From a virus, in the IMG/VR virus record IMGVR_UViG_3300034072_000104, positions 1 through 28,019 of that record: 28,019 nt of DNA; one strand, written 5' to 3'. The translations under genes and the position numbers were made by a program. The stretch's first letter is position 1. Every line of letters starts with the position of its first letter. This document shows positions 11,617 to 20,194 of this stretch, one piece after another. A model generated the notes under the pieces. The model worked only from the letters and a program-made list of their open reading frames with translations. It did not search any database and was not told the origin of the DNA.

Positions 11617-14265
11617 TTATCCTAAGACCATCCAAGATTGACCATCTGGAACCGTCACAGCATACCCCGCTGCAACAGTCACCGGACTGACCGACAAACC
11701 GTTCGTATTGCTCGTTAATGTCACGTTAGAAGAAATTTCTATCTGCGATTCTAAGATAGGCCCACCCGCACCACCACCCGTCGCAGACAGGGTTCCAGCA
11801 GAGTAACTAAGACCTGATCCTACTGTGACGTTAGAAAACGCTCCAGAACCATCACTACCTAACAACTGAGAAGATGTGCCTGTTGTCGCAGGAGCGTAGT
11901 CCGTCCCTGACGCTGCGTTACTAAACCCACCAGAACCATTGCCTTTTAGGATCGACGTACCCGATGTGGCAGGTGCGTAGTCAGTTCCCGATGTGGCAGC
12001 AGAAACAACTCCTGAAGATGCTTTTAAGATGCCGGAAGTTGTGCCAGCCTTAATTAACTTGCCGGTCGTGCTATCAAAAAGCACTATCTGACCGTCTGTT
12101 GCAGAAGATGGGCCTACAACATCACCAGAACCTGAAGGCGTATCCCAGGCAAATGCTGTCCCGTTCCACTTTAGGTAAGTACCTGAGCTAACAGGAGCGT
12201 CTGCAAATGCGGTTGTATTTGACCCAGACTGATAGAGCAGTTTGTTAGCAGCACCGCCTGCAACATTTGCAGCAGTTCCAGTAACCGAAATACCCCATGA
12301 ACCAGAAGCATTGGTTCCTGTTGTAGACGGTGCGCCTATCGTGTTGTAGCTAATCGTCCTGGCGGCAGACCCGTCGAAAGTAATCCCAGAAGAATCACCG
12401 GACCCAGAGTTGTTAAAGGTTGCTGCATTGGTTGTAGTTCCGCCTCCTCCGCTTGCAGCAGCCCAAACAAAGCCTGAGCCATTCCAAGATAGGTAAGTAG
12501 AACTTACTGTTGGGCCTGCAATGAAACTCGTCGTTCCCGATCCTGTCTGGTAAGGGATCTGGTTTGTCCCACCGCTAGCAAGATTGGTCGCGGTTGTCGC
12601 ACTTGTTGCACTTGTCGCGCTATTAGCTACACCTGAGATCGAGATCGACCATGTTCCTGTCGCACCAGTTCCGTTGATCGGAACGTAGTCTGTGCCGGAT
12701 ACGGCATTTGCAAAGCCACCTGCGTTGTTACCCTTTAGGATCGCTGTGCCGGTTGTTGCAGGAGCATAGTCAATACCAGACGATGCGGTAGCAAATGCTC
12801 CTGAACCATCGCCCTTAAGAATGCCCGTCCCTGACGTTGCAGGGGCGTAGTCTGTGCCTGATGTCGCTGCGTAGATAACACCGCTTACAGCCTTCAATAC
12901 GCCCGTTGTAGAGGCTGCTTTGACTAGCTTACCTGTCGTTCCGTCAAACAATGCGATCTGGTTTGCAGTCGCAGAGGATGGGCCTACAACGTCACCCGTT
13001 CCCGCTGGAGTCGCCCAGGTTAAGGAAGTCCCATTCCATGAGAGGTATGTCCCTGAGCTAGAAGGTGCTGTCACAAAGCCTGTCGTATCAGCCGCAGTCT
13101 GTACGGCTAGACGGTTGGCAGCACCGCCAGATAGGTTTGTTGCGGTTGTCGCTGAAGTCGCAGAGGTTGCACTACCAGCAGAACCAAGGATGTCGATGTT
13201 CCAGGTTCCTGTAGCACCAGAACCCGTCGTAGAGGGCACTCCGAGGTTCGTACGGGCATCAGTGATGTTGGATGCACCTGTACCACCATCAGCTACAGCA
13301 AGGTCTGTAATCCCAGTTATCGAGCCCCCAGAGATGGATACCGAGTTAGAGGCTTGCGTAGCCATGTCTCCGAGACCAAGATTCGTTCTCGCTGTAGACG
13401 CAGAGGCTAAATCTGAGAGGTTGTTCGCACGATAAGCATAAGTCGTGTCCTGACCTGTAGCCGTAACGCCTAAGTTGGTTCTTGCGTCCGTTGCATTAGA
13501 TGCGCCAGTACCACCGTCAGCCACCGCTAGATCGGTAATGCCTGTAATCGAACCGCCTGTAATAGAAACGCTAGCAGCGGACTGTGTTGCAATCGTTCCT
13601 AGACCAAGGTTTGTGCGAGCAGACGAGGCAGAAGAAAGATCAGAGAGGTTGTTAGACCTAAAGGCATAGGTTGTATCCTGGCCTGTCTCAGTAACCCCTA
13701 AGTTGGTTCTTGCGTCTGCCGCTGTTGCCGCACCAGTACCGCCTCGTGCTACCGTAAGGTTTCCTGTCGTGCCTGCAACGATAGGTAGGCCTGTAGCGTT
13801 GGTGAGGGTAAGTGACGAAGGTGTGCCAAGACTTGGCGTTACTAGCGTCGGAGAGGTCGCTCTTACAACATCACCCGTACCCGTTACAGCACCAAAAGAG
13901 AGATTTCCTGACCCGTCTGTGCTTAAGACCGTGTTAGCCGCACCATCAGCAGAGGGAAGAACAAACGTGACATTAGACGCTAAAGAAGCAGCAGAGCGTA
14001 GCTCGGTGTAACTAGACCCGTTGTCTGCATCTTCACCTAGTCGGACACGGCCAGCGTTAGCCGTAACACCAGAAACCGTAAGTACATCGTTCGTTGTGAA
14101 GGTATCGCCATCGAGCCCCGCCTGCTGGTTCTTAAGCTGGCTCATCAACTCCCGAATGGCATTGTTGATGTTACTAGGCGCACAACCCTCGGCAATGTCG
14201 ATACCATCAATATCGGTGTTGTTGCCTGGAGTTGAGGAGAACTCGGAAATCTTTGTCTTTGCCAT
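11617..14265 (-). CDS. Long repetitive tail fibre protein
   Basis: An 882-residue protein. The N-terminus (MAKTKISEFSSTPGNNTDI, then INNAIRELMSQLKNQQAG) is a typical virion-attachment and trimerisation segment. Residues 172-343 are tandem 76-residue units beginning VA-x-GGTGA-x-x-x-x-DARTNLGV. Residues 350-800 contain three copies of a GTW/GSW...SSGTYL-x-W-NG module and two copies of GDVVGPSSAT...KGNGSGGF, with SGTDYAP repeats. The C-terminal 60 residues (ISSNVTLTSNTNG, then VPDGQSWMVLG) form a short cap. It has no enzyme motif and is very low in Cys, Met and Trp. GGAG is 5 bases upstream of the ATG, in a 12-base context identical to that of the capsid gene. Confidence 0.85.
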   Translation of the reverse strand: MAKTKISEFSSTPGNNTDIDGIDIAEGCAPSNINNAIRELMSQLKNQQAGLDGDTFTTNDVLTVSGVTANAGRVRLGEDADNGSSYTELRSAASLASNVTFVLPSADGAANTVLSTDGSGNLSFGAVTGTGDVVRATSPTLVTPSLGTPSSLTLTNATGLPIVAGTTGNLTVARGGTGAATAADARTNLGVTETGQDTTYAFRSNNLSDLSSASSARTNLGLGTIATQSAASVSITGGSITGITDLAVADGGTGASNATDARTNLGVTATGQDTTYAYRANNLSDLASASTARTNLGLGDMATQASNSVSISGGSITGITDLAVADGGTGASNITDARTNLGVPSTTGSGATGTWNIDILGSAGSATSATSATTATNLSGGAANRLAVQTAADTTGFVTAPSSSGTYLSWNGTSLTWATPAGTGDVVGPSSATANQIALFDGTTGKLVKAASTTGVLKAVSGVIYAATSGTDYAPATSGTGILKGDGSGAFATASSGIDYAPATTGTAILKGNNAGGFANAVSGTDYVPINGTGATGTWSISISGVANSATSATSATTATNLASGGTNQIPYQTGSGTTSFIAGPTVSSTYLSWNGSGFVWAAASGGGGTTTNAATFNNSGSGDSSGITFDGSAARTISYNTIGAPSTTGTNASGSWGISVTGTAANVAGGAANKLLYQSGSNTTAFADAPVSSGTYLKWNGTAFAWDTPSGSGDVVGPSSATDGQIVLFDSTTGKLIKAGTTSGILKASSGVVSAATSGTDYAPATSGTSILKGNGSGGFSNAASGTDYAPATTGTSSQLLGSDGSGAFSNVTVGSGLSYSAGTLSATGGGAGGPILESQIEISSNVTLTSNTNGLSVSPVTVAAGYAVTVPDGQSWMVLG
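13237..13752 (-). repeat. 228-bp tandem repeat in the fibre gene
   Basis: Two full units and one partial unit begin at 13752, 13524 and 13296 (reading leftward), each encoding V-A-(R/D)-G-G-T-G. The protein period is 76 residues. The units have diverged at the DNA level but keep the DARTNLGV, NNLSDL and ARTNLGLG blocks. Such arrays lengthen or shorten fibres through recombination. Confidence 0.85.
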
Positions 14266-14267
14266 GA

Positions 14268-16172
14268 TTACTCCGCTAGCAACGATGGGGTTAAATAAGC
14301 CCCAGCGCCATACGCCCCTGCGCTTCTTGCGCCTACCGCAGTGCCGCCCATAATTTGACCGACCCTACGCTGTAAATCTGCCATCACGCTATCGTCCTGT
14401 AACGCCCTTCTAACAAGAGTTGGGTCTGTTTCAACCAAAATCTTTGCAACACGCTCACGATCAGGCTCGGAAAGATTTTGAGTTTTGCTACTCAGGATTT
14501 TACGGGTTACGTTCAATAAAGCGAAGGGATCTCCGCTCATAGCCGAAACCATCTCCTGAGCAGAAACGTTAGAACCAACTTTTTGAGCCTGTAACAGGCT
14601 AGGAGCAGTTTGAGATCCACCAAGAACCGAAGTGGCTGTTTTTTGAGATTGAGACGCAAGATCAATCTTCTTCATCAAGTCGGAAAGCGAATCTTGAGGG
14701 TATACAGACCTTAAGATCTTTGCTTCTTTGCTCTCAGGGTCTGCAAGTGTAGTCATCAAAGACTTGCGTTGCCCAGTTGTGAACTTGTTGCGGAATGAGT
14801 CCATAACGCCAGAGCGATATGCTTGCAATTGCTGTGCGTTTAGTCCCTGAACTTCCAAATCAACCTGGTCTGCGCTTTTCGTAAGAGCTTTCCTGCCCTC
14901 ACTAAAAGCGTCTCTTGCTTGACGCAATGCAGCAGCACCTGCCCTGGCCTTGGCTAATGGTTGAGATGCTGCGTCCAGTGCTGTTTTGATGTTTAACTCA
15001 AGGTTTTTAAGGATCTCTCCATAAGACCCCTGCCCTGCTCGATAGGCTTGATCTGCCTCGTCGCGCAAAGCCCTTCTTGCAATCTCGAAATCTTCAAGTG
15101 TTGCGCCTTTATCAAACTTCACATTGCCATCAACAACCTCAAAAAAGTTTTTCTTACCTGTTTCTGCTCGGTAATTGCGGTTGATGTTTTCAACCACATT
15201 AGGAACTTTTTTGATTGCATCGCCAAAGGCTAGTGTTAGCTCAGGAGAGATGATCCCGCCTTGTTCAAAGGCTTGTTTGTATGCCTGGCGCTCTGCTGCT
15301 CTTGCAGCGTCATCAGTCATCTTCATGGAGCGAAGCACGCTCTTATTAACGCCAGGCGTTAATCCTGCCTGCATCATGCTTTGAGCAGACTTTCTAAACG
15401 CTTCAGGTCGGACCGTTAATGCTTCTCTAAGAATATTGGAAGCAGAGCCACCCTGTGAGTACAGCGCACGAACCGCTGTTCTCAGCGTCTCGTTTTCTGC
15501 CATGATTTCGCCCTTAGCGATACGATCAACGATCTCATCTGTTGTCATGCCGCTAGTGCTTGCGAGCCTTTGGATTTCCGTTTCGACAGCCTTGCTTCCT
15601 CGACCACCTATGTTTCGCCTAGCCCAATCGACAACCTTGTCGGCAGTAAATCCAAGAGCTTCCATGCCCTTCTGAGCAATCGGACCTAGCGCAGCGCCTG
15701 TAACCGCTCCGGTAACCGCACCAGCGCCACGCTCTTGCATACCACCCTCAGCAGACGCAAATCCAGTGATACCACCTTGCACTCCACTGAGCGCAGCAGC
15801 GCGTCCTAGCGTCATTGGAATAGATGCGCCTCCAGTAAGCGGAGCAGTTAGTAAACCCATACCCGCCGCACCCATCAATTCAGCACCAGTTGATTCAACG
15901 GGCTGTGCTTGCTGGTAAGCCTTGATCTTTGTACGGATCTCGCTAAGAACCTCGTCGTACGGCCTTCCCGTCCATCGAGAAACAATCGCGGCCTCAGCCT
16001 CGTCAGATGCTCCCATCGTAAAACCTTGGGCGGCAGTACGAAGTCTTTGCGTAGGAGGCTCCTTTTGAGCCTGCATTAGTGCCGCCTGATACGCTTGCTC
16101 GTCCGTAAGTTCTTGCTCGGACTCTACGCGAAACCGACCTTGGCCTGGAATCTCGACGCTGTAGGTTTTCAT
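14268..16172 (-). CDS. Large internal virion (DNA ejection) protein candidate
   Basis: A 634-residue protein opening MKTYSVEIPGQGRFRVES. The first 35 residues resemble the short beta start of phage internal proteins. Residues 45-60 (RTAAQGFTMGASDEAEA) lead into a Gly/Ala-rich hydrophobic zone (ELMGAAGMGLLTAPLTGGAS, and GAGAVTGAVTGAALGPIA) that could cross or insert in a membrane. The rest, from about 190, is long and helical, with many Arg, Lys, Gln and Ala. This layout fits proteins carried inside podovirus heads and ejected to form a channel across the cell envelope. It lies in a block of four similar proteins. The start overlaps the upstream stop (TAATG). No lytic transglycosylase motif was found. 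Confidence 0.65.
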   Translation of the reverse strand: MKTYSVEIPGQGRFRVESEQELTDEQAYQAALMQAQKEPPTQRLRTAAQGFTMGASDEAEAAIVSRWTGRPYDEVLSEIRTKIKAYQQAQPVESTGAELMGAAGMGLLTAPLTGGASIPMTLGRAAALSGVQGGITGFASAEGGMQERGAGAVTGAVTGAALGPIAQKGMEALGFTADKVVDWARRNIGGRGSKAVETEIQRLASTSGMTTDEIVDRIAKGEIMAENETLRTAVRALYSQGGSASNILREALTVRPEAFRKSAQSMMQAGLTPGVNKSVLRSMKMTDDAARAAERQAYKQAFEQGGIISPELTLAFGDAIKKVPNVVENINRNYRAETGKKNFFEVVDGNVKFDKGATLEDFEIARRALRDEADQAYRAGQGSYGEILKNLELNIKTALDAASQPLAKARAGAAALRQARDAFSEGRKALTKSADQVDLEVQGLNAQQLQAYRSGVMDSFRNKFTTGQRKSLMTTLADPESKEAKILRSVYPQDSLSDLMKKIDLASQSQKTATSVLGGSQTAPSLLQAQKVGSNVSAQEMVSAMSGDPFALLNVTRKILSSKTQNLSEPDRERVAKILVETDPTLVRRALQDDSVMADLQRRVGQIMGGTAVGARSAGAYGAGAYLTPSLLAE

Positions 16173-17626
16173 TAGCGTTCCCTAATAACTCTTACGCCTG
16201 GAGGTAGTCCGGCAGACCCGACAGATTTAAGCCCTTCAAACTTGCGCCTTAATTGATCTCCAGACGTTGTGTAAACAGGAGACGTTTGCCTAAAGTTTTC
16301 CAAAGCCCTGTCTTGTTCAGCCTTGGCTTTGATAGGGTTTGACGCAATAATTTTTTCGTTTTCTTGAACCCATCTTGAAGAGAAATCAGCGTCAGCAAGT
16401 TGCCGTTCCGCTTTGACTCGTAATGCTTCGAGTATTAGTTTATTACCTTCAACTGACTTGGATAATTCCGGCGATGATTTAGCAATAAACGCCAAATCCT
16501 TGTCTGTTGGATTTGCGCCAAGCGATTTAACCTGCGGCAAAACAAGCTGCGCCGTAGCCGCCTGAACAGCCTCAATACCAGCGGTTTCTGGAACCTTAAA
16601 GTTAGGATCAATTGCCTGACCAATTCGATTAAGAGTTGCCCTAGATTCGGCCCCAAAACCTGTTTTCACTCCAGCATCAAGGAATCCTTGTAGCTGACCA
16701 ACAACACCAAGCGTTGTTCTTGCATTGCCAGCAGCCTCTTGAATACCCTGATAGCTAGCAAAAACACCTTTGCCAAATTCACTTTGAGTCGGGACGTTAA
16801 CCCCAACATTAGTCGCCCCAGCTTTTTTAGACTCTATAACACCTTTCTGCCAAACGTCTTGCCTTTGTTTTGGGGTTAATTTTGCAGGATCGCTAGTGCC
16901 ATATTCACTAAGGGCATAATTTGCCGCTTCCCCTGTAAACCCTTTGCCGCCAGCATCCATAACTTTTACTAAAGATGGTGTTTTTGCATTTTTGTCATAA
17001 GCAAAAATACCCTGGTCTGTTGACATATAGCCCATCTCAGACTTTTCTGGGACGGTATGCAGCACCTGCCCAGTTACTTCGTCCATGATTACATCGCCAG
17101 GCTTATAAACCTTTGTTTGCGGTTTAGTAAATGATTGAATCTGTTGGCCTAGCGGGATGGCAACCGTTGGCGATACACCAGCAGCGGTTGCTCTTTGCAA
17201 AAACTGTTGAGGATCAAATCGAGCTGGACCCGTAGCAATAGAAGGAGTTCTCATTTCCATCCGCTCAAGATCCGTCAACTCTCTTTGAGGAGCGACCATA
17301 GCGCCCTGAATAAGGCCAGGCAATGCTTGTTCAGCTCTTTGTTTCTTTGCCATCTCGCCAAGCTGTAGCGCAGTCATCTTATCCTGCACCGCTTGCTGCA
17401 CAGCACCACGATAGGCTTGCTGGCCTGTCATAAGACCCTGCCCGATGATCTGGCCTATGTTCTGTCTTTGTGCGGAAGGCCCAGAAGCCATGAGAAGCCC
17501 GATACCAGCGCCTAACAAACCTTGGTTTTGCGCTTCTCTGCGTAATCTCTCAGCCTCATCCGCTCCCATGAGTTGCCCCATGTAGGACGGTCCTGAACCA
17601 AACAATCTTTGTAAATACTCGTCCAT
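16172..17626 (-). CDS. Internal virion (DNA ejection) protein candidate
   Basis: A 484-residue protein from ATG 17626, opening MDEYLQRLFGSGPSYMGQLM. GAGGG 4 bases upstream supports this start over an earlier one in the frame (17686). The N-terminal part has a small hydrophobic Gly-rich segment (GLLGAGIGLLMASGP). The middle holds a Pro/Thr-rich beta section (KVYKPGDVIMDEVTGQVLH). The C-terminal 200 residues are helical, with LPQVKSLGANPTDKDLAFI and SPELSKSVEGNKLI, blocks I associate with internal or DNA-transfer proteins of podophages. No enzyme site is visible. The neighbours on both sides are of the same general type. Confidence 0.62.
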   Translation of the reverse strand: MDEYLQRLFGSGPSYMGQLMGADEAERLRREAQNQGLLGAGIGLLMASGPSAQRQNIGQIIGQGLMTGQQAYRGAVQQAVQDKMTALQLGEMAKKQRAEQALPGLIQGAMVAPQRELTDLERMEMRTPSIATGPARFDPQQFLQRATAAGVSPTVAIPLGQQIQSFTKPQTKVYKPGDVIMDEVTGQVLHTVPEKSEMGYMSTDQGIFAYDKNAKTPSLVKVMDAGGKGFTGEAANYALSEYGTSDPAKLTPKQRQDVWQKGVIESKKAGATNVGVNVPTQSEFGKGVFASYQGIQEAAGNARTTLGVVGQLQGFLDAGVKTGFGAESRATLNRIGQAIDPNFKVPETAGIEAVQAATAQLVLPQVKSLGANPTDKDLAFIAKSSPELSKSVEGNKLILEALRVKAERQLADADFSSRWVQENEKIIASNPIKAKAEQDRALENFRQTSPVYTTSGDQLRRKFEGLKSVGSAGLPPGVRVIRER

Positions 17627-17633
17627 CATGCCC

Positions 17634-18137
17634 TCATAGCAACGATAAGCGTTTGCGTTGGATAGGTTGAGGTAAATACGATGCAATATCTGGAGCCTGC
17701 AAAGCCTGACCTCTCTTTATGCCTGGAGCCTGCCCCATAGGTCTTGGCTGAGACTGTTGCAACATACTTACTCCTTGCAGGCCCATTCTCGATGCCGTAG
17801 GCGTACCAGAAGAAAACAAAGCCTTGGCAAGTGGACCGCCCGCACCTGAGTACGTTGCAGAACCGCCCGTAGACATCAGACCAGGGAGGCCAAACTCTCC
17901 CGTCTGTGCAGCTAACATCGCGGCCTGTTGAGATCCGGCAGTCATGCCAGGCAATGAGCCATAGGCAGCAGATAAAAACGGATTTGCCGCTCCCGTTGCT
18001 GTTGCCGCTGTTTGTGCCGCACTAGCAGCAGCAGCCGCCTCAGCAGCGGTTGCAGCAGCCGCAGCCGCAGCAGCGCCCTCTGCCGCCGCAGCAGAACCAA
18101 TAACCTCAGCGGCAATAATTGGCTCCGCACCGCTCAT
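17634..18137 (-). CDS. Alanine-rich virion-associated protein
   Basis: A 167-residue protein whose first 50 residues are mostly alanine (SAAAAEGAAAAAAAATAAEA), probably one long helix able to insert in a membrane. The remainder is Gly/Ser/Gln-rich (PFLSAAYGSLPGMTAGS) and ends in a basic Pro-rich tail (APGIKRGQALQAP, QPIQRKRLSLL). The segment LSAAYGSLPGM resembles SSAYGSPAGM near the end of the upstream 297-residue protein, so the two may share an ancestor or partner. The start overlaps the preceding stop by four bases. A role in the ejected protein set is inferred from composition and position. Confidence 0.6.
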   Translation of the reverse strand: MSGAEPIIAAEVIGSAAAAEGAAAAAAAATAAEAAAAASAAQTAATATGAANPFLSAAYGSLPGMTAGSQQAAMLAAQTGEFGLPGLMSTGGSATYSGAGGPLAKALFSSGTPTASRMGLQGVSMLQQSQPRPMGQAPGIKRGQALQAPDIASYLPQPIQRKRLSLL

Positions 18138-19027
18138 GCTAACAACGCCTTTCCTGCCAATGCTGCGCCAAGAACACCAGCCAGCGGATTAGAGTAAGTG
18201 GGTTGGATAGTCTGCATACCAGCAGGCGATCCGTAAGCACTCGACAAGAACGACTGTAGGTTCGCGTAAGGTTGCTGTTGTTGGTAGTTAAACTTCTGAA
18301 TGGCATCCGCAAGAGCGGCCTGTTGGTATTGCTCTGCTGTCTGGCCCACTTGGGCGAGTTGTGCAATGTCCGTGTAGTCCTGAGCAGCAAGACCTGGCGC
18401 AGCACCGATAGCTGCCTGTTGTCTAGCCTTCTCTTGCTCGTAGAGGTTTGCGCTGAGGCCAAGCGCAGACTGCTGCCTTGCTCGCTCGTCTCCGTAGTTC
18501 TGATAAGCAAGTTGTCCTGCCTGACTGGTTAGCGCATTTGCTAACGCACCCTGAGCCCTTGCTTCCTGACTCATAAGGGCTTCGTTTGTTCCGTAACGTC
18601 CAGAGGCAGAAGCCTTAGACCGCATCTGGTTGATAGCGTCTTGATAAGACTGTGTAGCCTGCGTAAACCCAGGCTGTAACGCTTGAGTTAGGTAAGGATT
18701 AGGCCCAAGGAAGCTGCCGCTTAGTGTGCTCTGCAAGACAGGGTTAAATTGACTCTGAAGTGTTGCCGCCTGACCACCACCGATCTGGCTTGCTAACTGT
18801 TGTTGCGCCAAAGGTACAAGCGGGTTGCCTTGCATAGCCCTTGTTTGCATGGCAGAAAGCGCAGCCTGCGTTTGTTGGGATGGGCCAACATAGGTTTGGC
18901 CTGTGTAGGCTTGTGGGCCTCCAGTGGCGTAGAGACGTTGCGCCTCTGAGAGACCATACTGCACATAAGGAGCCTGAGACGGGTCTAATTCCGTCCTCGT
19001 CACCGTGTTTGTTGAGCCACCAGCCAT
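18134..19027 (-). CDS. Gln/Ala-rich internal virion protein candidate
   Basis: A 297-residue protein opening MAGGSTNTVTRTELDPSQAPYV. It is rich in Gln, Ala, Tyr and Gly and almost free of Cys and Trp. A central helical block (QDAINQMRSKASASGRYGTNEA, cut here) resembles conserved parts of podophage proteins packaged with DNA; YGDERARQQSALGLS and YEQEKARQQAAIG are two related heptad-like segments. The C-terminus has a Gly/Ala membrane-like stretch (PLAGVLGAALAGKALLA). AGAGG precedes the ATG by 6 bases. It is the first of four such proteins in a row. Function is inferred from composition and context. Confidence 0.62.
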   Translation of the reverse strand: MAGGSTNTVTRTELDPSQAPYVQYGLSEAQRLYATGGPQAYTGQTYVGPSQQTQAALSAMQTRAMQGNPLVPLAQQQLASQIGGGQAATLQSQFNPVLQSTLSGSFLGPNPYLTQALQPGFTQATQSYQDAINQMRSKASASGRYGTNEALMSQEARAQGALANALTSQAGQLAYQNYGDERARQQSALGLSANLYEQEKARQQAAIGAAPGLAAQDYTDIAQLAQVGQTAEQYQQAALADAIQKFNYQQQQPYANLQSFLSSAYGSPAGMQTIQPTYSNPLAGVLGAALAGKALLA

Positions 19028-19028
19028 A

Positions 19029-19415
19029 TCAAACCTCTCTTACCCACTTACGGGGCCGAAAACCTAACGCCTTAGCTTTGCGATCCCAGCCTTTACGCCA
19101 CGAATCAAAGCTGATAGTCCTTGCGCCATTTTCTCTCGCAAGAACGAGAACATGATCCATGCCTGCATCAAAATCTCCCTTGCCATAAGCGCACCAAATA
19201 TGCAAATTATCGCCGATAGGCTGAAGAACAACAAACCCGCAAGGATAACTGTCCTCAAAGTACATCCAAAGAAGTGATCTTCCCGCAAAACAGTCTGCGT
19301 AAATGTCCTCCGGTATCCACTGCTCCGGACTTTTCTTGAGAATGACTTCCAATCCTGCCCTAACGAACGGCCAAATCTTCCTAAGTTCTTCGGGTTTGAT
19401 GTATCTTGCATTCAT
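19029..19415 (-). CDS. GNAT-like protein in the virion gene cluster
   Basis: A 128-residue protein opening MNARYIKPEELRKIWPFV. It has the order of elements of a small GNAT acetyltransferase: an N-terminal helix pair, CGFVVLQPIGDNLHIWCAYG as central strands, a helix (MDHVLVLARENGA), then RTISFDSWRKGWDRKAKALGF. The usual Q/R-x-x-G-x-G/A acetyl-CoA loop is not clear, so activity is doubtful. Comparable GNAT-like proteins sit next to internal virion genes in several podophages, where a structural or assembly role is likely. The start overlaps the upstream stop (ATGA), and the downstream gene follows after one base. Confidence 0.6.
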   Translation of the reverse strand: MNARYIKPEELRKIWPFVRAGLEVILKKSPEQWIPEDIYADCFAGRSLLWMYFEDSYPCGFVVLQPIGDNLHIWCAYGKGDFDAGMDHVLVLARENGARTISFDSWRKGWDRKAKALGFRPRKWVREV

Positions 19416-20194
19416 CCCACCACCACATATCCGTACGTCTTACTGGAGGTTGCATTCGGGAAATGAGTAATCGTCGCAGACCCGTTCGTAACGCTAGAAA
19501 CATACACCCCACCGTTAGAAAACCCCCCAACAAACTGCATCGTGGCAATCACAGAAGGAGTCGCAGGCCGCGTAGGGCTCGTCTGAGTGGGGATATGCTC
19601 GATGATGACAAGCGTTGACGTTGTAGCCCACATCAATTCGATGTAATCGTTAGCAGCAAGGTCTACAAAGAGATTTAGCGCAGCAATAACATGGCCTTTT
19701 ACCGACCCATGCTTGGAATCAATCGAGAACCTTGAGTTCGAGTCAGCAATATCAGTCCCGTTCTTCCTAACCCATACGTCTACATCCTGGATCTGCGAGT
19801 CATCGTTAGCAAACTGGATCGAGAACTGAAAGTTATACTTGCCAGCAGCCCTAACGTTGATTCGACTGGAGTTGGAAAGATAGACGTTGTTTGTTAAGTC
19901 GGTGTTTGAAAACGTAATCGCATACGCTGTTGTTGTGCTTGCAGCAGACTGGTCGTTAACGTCGTAAAACGAGCCATACGGGATCGAATCAGCGTAAGCG
20001 GCAGCAGAGTAGGGAACAAGAATGATCTTGCTTTCTACCCCTATTCTCGCGTCTGTAATCGTGGTTGTGGTGGCGTTTCCTGTGGCAAGCGTCACCGTTC
20101 CGGTGTTATTTGTCTTACCGTCCATGATGCCACGGACAATCTCAGCAACGGCCCTCTGGTCGCCTCCGAAAGGTGGAAGCGTACGAAAGATCAT
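19412..20194 (-). CDS. Virion protein with a possible C1q-like jelly-roll
   Basis: A 260-residue protein from ATG 20194, which overlaps the stop of the gp10-like gene; the frame extends to 20245 but that part would lie inside the upstream gene. Residues 1-30 form a short head (IFRTLPPFGGDQRAVAEIV). A Thr-rich beta section follows, then AGKYNFQFSIQFAND and DVDVWVRKNGTDI with AANDYIELMWATTS. This series of strands looks like the C1q/TNF-type jelly-roll found in phage decoration and fibre proteins. The end is Gly/Ser/Val-rich. It is between the tail hub and the internal proteins, so a tail or neck role is likely. The fold call is tentative. Confidence 0.58.
   Translation of the reverse strand: MIFRTLPPFGGDQRAVAEIVRGIMDGKTNNTGTVTLATGNATTTTITDARIGVESKIILVPYSAAAYADSIPYGSFYDVNDQSAASTTTAYAITFSNTDLTNNVYLSNSSRINVRAAGKYNFQFSIQFANDDSQIQDVDVWVRKNGTDIADSNSRFSIDSKHGSVKGHVIAALNLFVDLAANDYIELMWATTSTLVIIEHIPTQTSPTRPATPSVIATMQFVGGFSNGGVYVSSVTNGSATITHFPNATSSKTYGYVVVG

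Noticed and set aside
12920-14011. Several plus-strand Val/Pro/Ala-rich open frames opposite the long fibre gene
   Set aside because: They repeat with the fibre's own 228-bp repeats and have no start signals; they are antisense shadows of the repeats.
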